The position numbers and the translations under genes are program-made. DNA of 13,897 bases from Bacteroidales bacterium UBA1733 (GTDB lineage Bacteria; Bacteroidota; Bacteroidia; Bacteroidales; UBA3663), in NCBI GenBank assembly GCA_002315795.1, contig DCIF01000028.1:38825-52721 (forward strand). The letters are read 5' to 3'. Positions 7,367-13,897 of the stretch are shown one piece after another; position 1 is the stretch's first letter; every line of letters begins with the position of its first letter. Under the pieces are notes generated by a model. The model worked only from the letters and a program-made list of their open reading frames with translations. It was not told the DNA's origin and made no database searches.

Positions 7367-8017
7367 ATGGTACATATTGGAGATACTTTAGTGAGTGAGG
7401 ACGTGCTTGGCGAGGCTTTCTGCTGCGATCTGCAGGCCTGTAAAGGAGCCTGCTGCAACAGTGAGGGAGAGAGCGGAGCACCCCTTGACGAAGACGAACT
7501 GGCGGTCATGGACGAGATGGTAAAACTCTGTTGGGAAGAACTCACGCCACGAGCTCAGAAAGTCATTCAGGAGCAAGGACCTTATTTCAAGGACAAGGCC
7601 GGAGACTGGGTGACCTCGGTGGTCGATGGTCACGACTGTGTCTTCTGCACATATCCTGATGAAGAGACGCTCAAAAAAAGCCATCTGCCTGGCGGGATGT
7701 GCCTTTGTGCCATTGAGAAAGCATTCCGTGAAGGCCGGTTCGTGACGCATCCTGCCTATAGAGAGGGTCAGGAACCTTTTATGAAACCCGTCTCGTGCCA
7801 TCTTTATCCGGTGCGACTGAAGAAGATTGGTGACTATACTGCCGTCAACTATGACGAGCAGCCGGATATGTGCGGATGCGCTAAGAAACTCGGTAAAAAA
7901 ATCAACGTACACGTCTATCAGTGTCTGAAGGACGCTCTGACACGCAAATTCGGTGCTCAATGGTATGCAGAACTGGAAACTTGTGCCAAAGAAATGAAAA
8001 AACTTGGCATGATTTGA
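7367..8017 (+). CDS. DUF3109-family cysteine-rich protein
   Basis: A 216-residue cytoplasmic-looking protein with no signal peptide. I recognise it as a DUF3109 protein, common in Bacteroidetes and of unknown function. It has 15 cysteines arranged in clusters: C19, C20, C25, C29 and C30 in FCCDLQACKGACC, then C91 and C94 (CVFC), C112 and C114 (CLCAIEKAF), C144 in SCHLYPVR, and C169 and C171 (CGC). The pattern resembles YkgJ-type zinc/iron-binding proteins, so metal or Fe-S binding is likely but inferred. It has its own promoter at 7307-7338 and terminator at 8027-8059, so it appears to be a single-gene unit. The ATG at 7367 fits the predicted transcription start and the family N terminus. Confidence 0.88.
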   Translation: MVHIGDTLVSEDVLGEAFCCDLQACKGACCNSEGESGAPLDEDELAVMDEMVKLCWEELTPRAQKVIQEQGPYFKDKAGDWVTSVVDGHDCVFCTYPDEETLKKSHLPGGMCLCAIEKAFREGRFVTHPAYREGQEPFMKPVSCHLYPVRLKKIGDYTAVNYDEQPDMCGCAKKLGKKINVHVYQCLKDALTRKFGAQWYAELETCAKEMKKLGMI

Positions 8018-8026
8018 GAAAAATTT

Positions 8027-8059
8027 ATCTCGTTTTGACAAAAAACGGGATATTTTTTT
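8027..8059 (+). terminator. Intrinsic terminator after the DUF3109 gene
   Basis: ATCTCGTTTT at 8027-8036 pairs with AAAACGGGAT at 8042-8051 (one T/G pair) around a 5-base loop, followed by seven T residues at 8053-8059. It begins 9 bases after the DUF3109 stop. The last three T residues are also the first three bases of the next promoter's TTTG box. Confidence 0.75.
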
Positions 8060-8088
8060 GTCTATATGTAAAAAAATAATTATCTTCG
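8057..8088 (+). promoter_or_regulatory. Bacteroidetes-type promoter of the coiled-coil/zapA/rny operon
   Basis: TTTG at 8057-8060, a 20-nt spacer, and TATCTTCG at 8081-8088, which matches TAnnTTTG except for one T to C change. Transcription would begin near 8095, about 28 bases before the ATG at 8123. No other convincing promoter is seen ahead of zapA, rny, ricT, gldH or the downstream gene, so this may drive the whole set. Confidence 0.7.
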
Positions 8089-8122
8089 CACTGAAATTTT
8101 GTGTTTAAATAGCCGACTTCAG

Positions 8123-8416
8123 ATGGGAGATTTGCGAACTTTGACTACAGAGCTCAAGCAGCTCATCGGACAGTTGAAGTGCAGATGCACAGAAGCAGAG
8201 GACCGCGCGTCGGACCTTCAGCGTCAAGTCGATGCCCTACAAACGAGGATTGAGCAACTTGAAGCTGAGAACAAAGAGCTGGACACGAAATATCAGCATC
8301 TTAAGACAGGACTTGCTGCCACAGGCCGTCAGCCTGAGCAAGTAGCACTGTTAAGAGAGCAATACCTCGCTATGGTAAGCGAGATTGATGCCTGCATCGC
8401 TAAATTACAAGGTTGA
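8123..8416 (+). CDS. Small coiled-coil protein upstream of zapA (ZapB-like candidate)
   Basis: A 97-residue, highly polar protein that is almost entirely predicted coiled coil. Residues from about 5 to 60 show heptad-like spacing of Leu/Ile (TELKQLIGQLK, then LQRQVDALQTRIEQLEAEN), followed by a short linker and a second helix ending in AKLQG. There is no signal peptide or membrane segment. The ATG at 8123 is preferred over an in-frame TTG at 8099, which lies too close to the predicted transcription start near 8095. The position 43 bases ahead of zapA and the size and composition recall ZapB, the coiled-coil partner of ZapA in E. coli. This is an analogy from context, not sequence homology I can show. 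Confidence 0.75.
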   Translation: MGDLRTLTTELKQLIGQLKCRCTEAEDRASDLQRQVDALQTRIEQLEAENKELDTKYQHLKTGLAATGRQPEQVALLREQYLAMVSEIDACIAKLQG

Positions 8417-8459
8417 GTAGATTCCCCAATCAGGACAGATGTAAGTTAGTGGACGCAAT

Positions 8460-8765
8460 ATGGATAAGAAGATCAGAATCAATATACAGATAGGCGAAGC
8501 ACGTTATCCGCTGAAGGTCTATATGGACGATGAACCCATCATCCGCGAGGCCGCACGTATGGTTAACCGAAGGCTTGTGGCCTACAACACCAAATACCGT
8601 GGCGCTGCCGACCTCTCTCCGGAGGCTTTTCTGGCAATGGCGGCTGTCGATTTGGCTGCAACCTGTCTTCGCAATCAGGGTCACGGCACAGACGCTGAAG
8701 ACATTGAAGCAGATTTGAGACAGATGAATACTGACCTTGAGCAGTTTCTCAATTCTAAGGAATAA
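8460..8765 (+). CDS. zapA: Cell division protein ZapA
   Basis: A 101-residue protein of the ZapA family, which binds FtsZ and cross-links protofilaments in the division ring. The N-terminal globular part has the expected IRINIQIGEARYPLKV strand pair and then DDEPIIREAARMVNRRL, equivalent to the helix that follows in E. coli ZapA. The second half, LSPEAFLAMAAVDLAATCL followed by an acidic helical tail, is the oligomerising coiled coil. The length is typical of the family. It lies between a small coiled-coil gene and rny on the same strand. Confidence 0.9.
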   Translation: MDKKIRINIQIGEARYPLKVYMDDEPIIREAARMVNRRLVAYNTKYRGAADLSPEAFLAMAAVDLAATCLRNQGHGTDAEDIEADLRQMNTDLEQFLNSKE

Positions 8766-8924
8766 GAACGCTCAGAATTCTAATACACATAGCATCAATC
8801 TTTATCATCCCGCTTACCGGCTGCAACCTTGGTTGTGGTGAGGAAGATCGTATCTATACCTCGTGCATCAAGATCTATTATCGAATCTATTTTTACATTA
8901 CATTTATATATATACCCTATTCAC
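8766..8924 (+). other. zapA-rny intergenic region with a hairpin; possible structured RNA or rny leader
   Basis: These 159 bases contain no gene. At 8813-8842 CTTACC pairs with GGTGAG, and inside it GCAAC pairs with GTTGT around a CTTG loop, with GGCT bulged. A near-direct repeat, ATCGTATCTAT at 8847-8857 and ATCGAATCTAT at 8880-8890, follows. No TTTG/TAnnTTTG promoter or T-tract terminator is convincing here. In Proteobacteria the gene after zapA is often ssrS (6S RNA), so a divergent 6S-like RNA is worth considering, but I could not fold a convincing 6S closing stem and central bubble. It could equally be the untranslated leader of rny. Confidence 0.3.
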
Positions 8925-10463
8925 ATGAATCCATCCGTTATCATAGCAGCAATCGTGGGTGTCCTCGTCGGAGGCGGCATTGTATTTGCTGTATGGAATC
9001 TTTTTTTAGGAAAAACTTATAAAAAAGCGCTGGAAGATGCTGAGAAGGCTGGCGAGATCGCCAAGGAGCAGAAGCTGCTCGAAGCAAAAGAGAAGATCAG
9101 CCGTCTGCAGAGCGACCTGGACCGTCAGGCCAATCAGCGCAATCAGAAAATCCAGCAGAACGAGCAGCGCATCAAGCAGCAGCAACAGCAGCTTCAGCAG
9201 AAGCAGAGCGAGCTGGACCGTCGTATCAACGACAATGACAACACCCGTCAGACGCTACAGAAGCAGCTCGAAGTGGTAGAGCAGAAGAAGCAGGAAGCAG
9301 ATGCTGCCATTCAGGAAGGCCGACAGATGCTCGAGCAGATTGCCGGTCTCAGTGCTGAAGAAGCCAAGAAGACTCTGGTAGAAGGTCTCAAGGACGAGGC
9401 TCGCACTGAAGCTGCCAGCTATATCAATGAGATCATGGACGATGCTCGTCTTACGGCCAACAAGGAAGCTAAGTCGATCATCATCAAGACCATCCAGCGC
9501 ATGGCGTCGGAGACAGCGGTTGAGAATGCAGTGACTGTCTTCCACATTGACTCTGACGAAGTAAAGGGTCGCATCATCGGCCGAGAAGGTCGTAATATCC
9601 GTGCTCTTGAGGCAGCTACCGGTGTTGAGGTCGTAGTTGATGACACTCCTGAGGCCATCGTCCTCTCTTGCTTCGACCCTGTGCGTCGTGAGGTAGCTCG
9701 TCTGGCACTCCACCAGTTGGTACTCGATGGCCGTATCCATCCGGCACGTATTGAGGAAGTGGTGGCCAAGGTGCGTAAGCAGCTTGAGGAGGAGATCATT
9801 GAAACCGGTAAGCGCACCTGTATCGATATGGGTGTTCATGGTTTGCATCCAGAGCTCATCCGTATGATTGGTAAGATGAAATATCGTTCGTCTTACGGTC
9901 AGAACCTGCTGCAACATGCTCGTGAGACTGCCAACCTCTGCGCCATCATGGCCGCCGAACTGGGTCTCAACGTCAAGAAGGCACGTCGTGCAGGTCTGCT
10001 CCATGATATTGGCAAGGTACCTGATGATGAACCAGAATTGCCACACGCACTGCTCGGTGCCAAGATTGCCGAAGAGTACAAGGAGAAACCGGATATCTGC
10101 AATGCCATTGCTGCACACCATGAGGAGTGCGAGATGACGTCTATCATCGCTCCTATCGTGCAGATCTGTGATGCTATCTCTGGCGCTCGTCCTGGTGCTC
10201 GTCGTGAGATTGTTGAGGCTTACATCAAGCGTCTCAATGACTTGGAGAACCTCGCACAGTCTTATCCTGGTGTTGTCAAGACCTACGCTATTCAGGCAGG
10301 TCGTGAGCTTCGTGTCATCGTAGGTGCCGACAAGGTAACCGATGCCGAATCGGAGAAGCTGTCAGCAGATATCGCTACCAAGATCCAGAAGGAGATGACC
10401 TATCCTGGTCAGGTCAAGATCACCGTGATCCGTGAGACTCGTTCAGTAGCTTACGCTAAGTAA
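8925..10463 (+). CDS. rny: Ribonuclease Y
   Basis: A 512-residue membrane-anchored endoribonuclease that starts mRNA decay. Domains in order: a transmembrane anchor at about residues 4-27 ([20 protein letters not shown]); a long Gln-, Glu- and Lys-rich coiled coil to about 160; a KH RNA-binding domain with the GxxG loop G219-R-E-G222 in [10 protein letters not shown]; and an HD domain with the metal pair H360-D361 in LLHDIGK, corresponding to His368-Asp369 of B. subtilis RNase Y. The ATG at 8925 puts the anchor directly at the N terminus and gives the family's usual length. The open frame upstream to 8829 is not expected to be translated. It is followed one base later by ricT. Confidence 0.96.
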   Translation: MNPSVIIAAIVGVLVGGGIVFAVWNLFLGKTYKKALEDAEKAGEIAKEQKLLEAKEKISRLQSDLDRQANQRNQKIQQNEQRIKQQQQQLQQKQSELDRRINDNDNTRQTLQKQLEVVEQKKQEADAAIQEGRQMLEQIAGLSAEEAKKTLVEGLKDEARTEAASYINEIMDDARLTANKEAKSIIIKTIQRMASETAVENAVTVFHIDSDEVKGRIIGREGRNIRALEAATGVEVVVDDTPEAIVLSCFDPVRREVARLALHQLVLDGRIHPARIEEVVAKVRKQLEEEIIETGKRTCIDMGVHGLHPELIRMIGKMKYRSSYGQNLLQHARETANLCAIMAAELGLNVKKARRAGLLHDIGKVPDDEPELPHALLGAKIAEEYKEKPDICNAIAAHHEECEMTSIIAPIVQICDAISGARPGARREIVEAYIKRLNDLENLAQSYPGVVKTYAIQAGRELRVIVGADKVTDAESEKLSADIATKIQKEMTYPGQVKITVIRETRSVAYAK

Positions 10464-10464
10464 T

Positions 10465-11736
10465 ATGGCAAAAAAACATACCATAGAAATCGATAGCGTC
10501 GAACCTGTCATCTCGTTCCAGACCGAGCCATGTCAGAAAGACTCTGACAGTCCTCGTAGTCTGACCAACGTCTGCCGGCAGAACAAGCCTCAGATGGTCT
10601 ATGACTACATGGCCGATGCGCCTGAGTTGACCGAGGAGTGCAAGTACGTGGAGGTGCAGTTTAAGAATACCCGCAAGGGATACTACCTCAACGACCAGGA
10701 CCTCGATCTGCACAAAGGCGATATCGTAGCCGTAGAAGGCAATCCGGGTCATGACATCGGTGAGGTGACACTCACCGGCTATCTGGTGCACCTGCAGATG
10801 AAGAAGGTCAACTTCCATTTCGACTCTCCAGATGCGCAGAAGAAGGTATTCCGCCTGGCACGGGAAAACGATATCGAGCGTTGCAACGAAGCTAAGGCCC
10901 GTGAACATGACACCATGCTACGCAGTCGCCAGATTGCTGAAGACCTGGGCCTTGAGATGAAGATCGGTGACGTAGAGTATCAGGGTGACGGACAGAAAGC
11001 CATCTTCTACTATATTGCAGATGGCCGTGTGGACTTCCGCCAGCTCATCAAAGTGCTGGCCGACGTCTTCAAGGTTCGCATTGAGATGAAACAGATCGGT
11101 GCACGTCAGGAGGCTGGTCGCATCGGTGGCATCGGACCCTGTGGCCGTGAGCTCTGTTGTGCAAAGTGGATGACAAAATTCCAGAGTGTCGGTACGGCAG
11201 CTGCACGCTTCCAGGATCTGTCGCTCAATCCGCAGAAGCTGGCCGGTCAGTGTGCCAAGCTCAAGTGCTGTCTGAACTATGAGGTAGATTGCTACATGGA
11301 GGCCAACAAGGACCTGCCAAGTAAAGACATTGTCCTCTATACGCTCGACTCAGAATACCACCTCTTCAAGACCGATATCATGGCGCGCCTCTGCACTTAT
11401 TCTACCGGCAAGGAAGGCGGCTTCAATCTGGTGACCATCACAGCACAACGCGCATTCGATGTCTATCACATGAACAAGCGTGGTGAGAAACCCGAAAAGC
11501 TGTCAGCAGAAGAAGGTGAAACAGAAGCACGTCCGGAGTTCACTGATGGTGTAGGCGACGAGGACGAATCACGTTTCGATCGCCGACGCAAGAACAAGAG
11601 TCGCAAAAAGCATAACAATGACAGAAGACCTAAAGAGCGTCGTGAAGGCAACCCTGGTGAGAACCAGGAAAGCCACAGCCATGCTCATCATAACCATCAT
11701 AGCGATAAGCCTCAGCGCGTGCCACAAGAAAAGTAA
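10465..11736 (+). CDS. ricT: RicT/YaaT-type PSP1-domain Fe-S protein
   Basis: A 423-residue protein with a PSP1 domain. In B. subtilis, RicT (YaaT) with RicA and RicF forms a [4Fe-4S] complex that guides RNase Y in maturing transcripts. The diagnostic cysteines are here: C226, C231 and C232 in GPCGRELCC, and C263, C268 and C269 in GQCAKLKCC, framing SLNPQKLAGQ. An N-terminal extension of about 55 residues and a long charged tail flank the core. From about residue 360 the tail is acidic, then strongly basic (RRRKNKSRKKH), then His-rich (SHAHHNHHS). It starts 1 base after rny and overlaps gldH by 56 bases; the His-rich end is encoded by the same bases as the gldH signal peptide. Whether it modulates RNase Y here is inferred from homology and adjacency. 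Confidence 0.92.
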   Translation: MAKKHTIEIDSVEPVISFQTEPCQKDSDSPRSLTNVCRQNKPQMVYDYMADAPELTEECKYVEVQFKNTRKGYYLNDQDLDLHKGDIVAVEGNPGHDIGEVTLTGYLVHLQMKKVNFHFDSPDAQKKVFRLARENDIERCNEAKAREHDTMLRSRQIAEDLGLEMKIGDVEYQGDGQKAIFYYIADGRVDFRQLIKVLADVFKVRIEMKQIGARQEAGRIGGIGPCGRELCCAKWMTKFQSVGTAAARFQDLSLNPQKLAGQCAKLKCCLNYEVDCYMEANKDLPSKDIVLYTLDSEYHLFKTDIMARLCTYSTGKEGGFNLVTITAQRAFDVYHMNKRGEKPEKLSAEEGETEARPEFTDGVGDEDESRFDRRRKNKSRKKHNNDRRPKERREGNPGENQESHSHAHHNHHSDKPQRVPQEK

Positions 11737-12205
11737 CACACACGTTGTGGTATATAATACTTCGGTCGATGTTCCACTTCACCACTGGACATCGACCGAT
11801 ACCCTATTCTACCCTATTCACGTAGAAGAAGAGCCGAACATCAAATCTCCGATCTGCACGCACACAGATTATCAGATACGTCTCAGCTGGCGTTATGAGC
11901 TCGAATTTCCATTGATCAGCCTCCCAGCTACCTTCTGCTTCCAGCAGATGGACACCACACAGGGACAGTTGCGCATCTCGCGTCTCATTTCAAGACATAA
12001 AATCGAACCGACCATACGCGATGAGGAGGGATTGCCTATCGGTGACGGCTGGGGGTCACTCTATGAGCATCAGGAGACTATGAAAGACTTCACGCTCTGT
12101 TTTGACCAGCCAGGCATCTATCGTATCCTCATCATCCCCGATTTCCGAGGCGTTCCTGAAGGAATCAGTGGCATGGCCTCGATGGGCCTTGAACTTTATG
12201 AATGA
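11681..12205 (+). CDS. gldH: GldH-family lipoprotein
   Basis: A 174-residue predicted lipoprotein. The hydrophobic N terminus MLIITIIAISLSAC ends in a lipobox (LSAC, Cys14), so the mature protein should be lipid-anchored in the envelope. The rest, HVVVYNTSVDVPLHHWTSTD early and GIYRILIIPDFRG followed by GMASMGLELYE at the end, fits GldH. GldH is a gliding-motility lipoprotein of Flavobacterium that is retained in many non-gliding Bacteroidetes. The start is uncertain. The ATG at 11681 gives a signal peptide without a basic n-region. An in-frame GTG at 11657 would add RTRKATA and make a better one, and an ATG at 11618 is also open. All overlap ricT. A strong hairpin lies at 11762-11799 inside the gene. 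Confidence 0.82.
   Translation: MLIITIIAISLSACHKKSNTHVVVYNTSVDVPLHHWTSTDTLFYPIHVEEEPNIKSPICTHTDYQIRLSWRYELEFPLISLPATFCFQQMDTTQGQLRISRLISRHKIEPTIRDEEGLPIGDGWGSLYEHQETMKDFTLCFDQPGIYRILIIPDFRGVPEGISGMASMGLELYE
11762..11799 (+). repeat. Strong inverted repeat inside the start of gldH
   Basis: TCGGTCGATGT at 11762-11772 is perfectly complementary to ACATCGACCGA at 11789-11799, and two further pairs (one T/G) extend the stem inward to about 13 bp with a 12-base loop. It begins 25 bases after the ricT stop and lies within gldH codons. No T tract follows, so it does not look like a terminator. It could stabilise or mark the ricT 3' end, or slow translation of gldH. Confidence 0.6.
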
Positions 12206-12227
12206 TCAATCAATCTGACACAATACA

Positions 12228-13897
12228 ATGCTACAACTTAAAGACACCAACTTCACCGACCTGATGCAGCGACGTATCTGCAACGTGCTGCTGCTGGCTA
12301 ATCCATACGATGCTTTCATGCTCGAAGATGACGGCCGCGTCGATGAGAAGATTTTCGCTGAGTATGCACGTCTGGGCCTCCGCTTCCCTCCACGCTTCAT
12401 CCGAGCCTACAGTCAGGAGGAGGCAGAAGAGAGCATCAGCAAGATCGATGTCGATCTGGTGATCGTCATGCCATCACGCACGGCCGATGCACAGGAAGAA
12501 GATGTCTTTGAGATAGCGCGCAATATTAAGTTAGCGTATGAGAATATCCCGCTGGTCGTCCTGACACCATTCAGCCACGGTCTTACCGAGCGTATGAAGG
12601 ATGTCGATCTCTCGATCTTTGAAAACGTTTTCTGCTGGTTAGGCAATACCGACCTGTTGCTCACCATCATCAAGCTGCTGGAGGACCGCATGAACCTGGA
12701 ACATGACTTCCAGGCCGGTGTGCGTATGATTCTGCTGGTGGAAGACAACATCCGCTTCTATTCAAGCATCCTGCCACACCTCTATAAGTTCATCCTGCAG
12801 CAGAGTCTGGAGTTTGCTACAGAGGCGCTCAATGCTTCGCTCGAGACCTTGCGTATGCGTGGACGTCCGAAGATCGTGCTGGCTCGCAGCTACCAGGAAG
12901 CCTGGGAGTTCTATGATAAATATAAGGAGAATACGCTGGGTATTATCTCCGACTGCCGCTATCCGATGACGCCACCGAAGGGGGCACATGCAACCCATGA
13001 AGAGAAGGTTGCGGATGCCGGCTTCCTGTTGCTCGACGCCATCCGTGCCGAAGATCCTTATATGCCACTCATCATGGATTCGGCCGAAGCTGAGAACCGT
13101 GAGCGTGCGGAGAACAGCGGATACCACTTCATCGACAAGAACTCGAAGAAGATGGACGTCGATCTGAAGGACATGGTGCGTCGATGCTTTGGTTTCGGCG
13201 ACCTGATCTTCCAGATTCCAGATCCGGCCTTCCCTGATCAGCCAGAGATGAGCACTCAGCTACGTATCCGCAATCTGAAGGAACTGCAGAACAACATCCT
13301 CACCGTACCTTCAGACTCTTTGCTCTATCACGTAGAGCGCAACCACGTGAGCCGTTGGCTGGGAAGTCGCGCGCTCTTCCCAGTCTCTGACTTCCTGAAG
13401 CATATCACCTGGGACTCACTGCAGGACGTAGAGTCTCACCGTCAGATCATCTTCGACGCTATTGTAGCATATCGCCGTATGAAGAACCAGGGCGTTGTAG
13501 CCGTCTTCCAGCGCGAGCGTTTCGATAAATATTCCAACTTCGCACGCATCGGTGAAGGTTCGTTAGGTGGCAAAGGCCGTGGTCTGGCATTCATCGATCA
13601 TTTCTTAGGCCGGCACGCCGATCTCCAGGAGTGCTATACCGATAGTTTCGATGGTTCTAAATATAAGATTGAAGCCAATAACTCGATTCTGGATGTGCCA
13701 CAGCAGGCCAAGGTCATCATTCCGAAGACCGTAGTGCTCTGTACCGATATTTTCGACGAGTTTATGGAGGAGAACCAGCTCTATCCGCTGGCACTCTCAG
13801 ATGCTTCTGACGAAGAGATTCTGCAGGCCTTCCTGCGTGGCCGATTGCCACAACGTCTGGTTTCCGATCTCGAAGCCTTTATGGATGTGGTTCATGG
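12228..13897 (+). CDS. Receiver-like/PEP-pyruvate-binding (PPDK N-terminal) protein, 3' end outside window
   Basis: The first 556 codons of a large protein; the frame runs open to the window edge. Residues about 15-150 look like a degenerate receiver fold (NVLLLANPYDAF, then DLVIVMPS, then IPLVVLTPF) without the acidic pocket. Residues about 167-310 look like a more complete receiver: E172-D173 in LLVEDN, D242 in IISDC as phospho-acceptor candidate, S285 in LIMDSAE and K304 in HFIDKN. From about residue 435 the ATP-grasp nucleotide-binding domain of pyruvate phosphate dikinase/PEP synthase begins, with RIGEGSLGGKGRG (K449). Similar proteins in Bacteroidetes are listed only as PEP/pyruvate-binding domain proteins; substrate and role are unknown to me. 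It starts 22 bases after gldH and is probably in the same operon. Confidence 0.82.
   Translation, partial: MLQLKDTNFTDLMQRRICNVLLLANPYDAFMLEDDGRVDEKIFAEYARLGLRFPPRFIRAYSQEEAEESISKIDVDLVIVMPSRTADAQEEDVFEIARNIKLAYENIPLVVLTPFSHGLTERMKDVDLSIFENVFCWLGNTDLLLTIIKLLEDRMNLEHDFQAGVRMILLVEDNIRFYSSILPHLYKFILQQSLEFATEALNASLETLRMRGRPKIVLARSYQEAWEFYDKYKENTLGIISDCRYPMTPPKGAHATHEEKVADAGFLLLDAIRAEDPYMPLIMDSAEAENRERAENSGYHFIDKNSKKMDVDLKDMVRRCFGFGDLIFQIPDPAFPDQPEMSTQLRIRNLKELQNNILTVPSDSLLYHVERNHVSRWLGSRALFPVSDFLKHITWDSLQDVESHRQIIFDAIVAYRRMKNQGVVAVFQRERFDKYSNFARIGEGSLGGKGRGLAFIDHFLGRHADLQECYTDSFDGSKYKIEANNSILDVPQQAKVIIPKTVVLCTDIFDEFMEENQLYPLALSDASDEEILQAFLRGRLPQRLVSDLEAFMDVVH

Noticed and set aside
7388..8041. 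A 217-codon open frame on the minus strand.
   Set aside because: It is antisense to the DUF3109 gene, which has ordered Cys motifs and its own promoter and terminator.
9255..10121. A 288-codon open frame on the minus strand.
   Set aside because: It is antisense to the KH and HD part of rny. Long mirror frames are common opposite strongly biased codon use.
10531..10549. A 7-bp stem, TGTCAGA/TCTGACA with a 5-base loop, near the start of ricT.
   Set aside because: It is short, inside a coding region, has no T tract, and such stems are expected by chance in a sequence of this length.
8913..11822. A shared 12-mer, TACCCTATTCAC, at 8913-8924 before rny and 11811-11822 in gldH.
   Set aside because: There are only two copies, one in a coding region, with no flanking similarity; it looks like coincidence.

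Overview
The window reads as chromosomal DNA of a Bacteroidales bacterium, most likely from the Prevotella/Segatella group. Three things point there. Starts lack Shine-Dalgarno sequences. The visible promoters follow the Bacteroidetes pattern, a TTTG-like box, 20 nt, then TAnnTTTG. The gene content is typical of the phylum: a GldH lipoprotein, a DUF3109 Cys-rich protein, a RicT/PSP1 protein next to RNase Y, and a receiver-plus-PEP/pyruvate-binding protein. The genus is an inference.

Left third (1-6950): a surface-glycan region of two converging operons. On the plus strand are the end of a COG4947-type esterase, two family 2 glycosyltransferases and a GT4-like glycosyltransferase. On the minus strand, one promoter at about 6943-6974 drives fmt (initiator tRNA formylation), manA (phosphomannose isomerase) and two more GT2 enzymes. 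The two operons collide with stop codons interlocked in the 4 bases 3080-3083. Together the genes look like part of a cell-surface polysaccharide or LPS assembly locus with its own mannose-6-phosphate supply. The polymer cannot be named from the sequence.

Middle (6914-7366): a 453-base divergent intergenic region between fmt and a DUF3109 gene. It holds the most unusual structure in the window: five dyad-symmetric units in tandem, 7048-7257, with centres exactly 42 bp apart (7068.5, 7110.5, 7152.5, 7194.5, 7236.5). I know of no named element that this matches.

Right (7307-13897): a DUF3109 gene with its own promoter and intrinsic terminator. It is followed by a co-directional set from a promoter at 8057-8088: a small ZapB-like coiled-coil protein, zapA (FtsZ-ring factor), rny (RNase Y), ricT (Fe-S partner of RNase Y in Firmicutes), gldH (lipoprotein), and the first 556 codons of a large protein with two receiver-like domains ahead of a PEP/pyruvate-binding ATP-grasp domain, cut by the window end. 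The set links cell division, mRNA decay and envelope functions. The ricT and gldH genes overlap by 56 bases in different frames.
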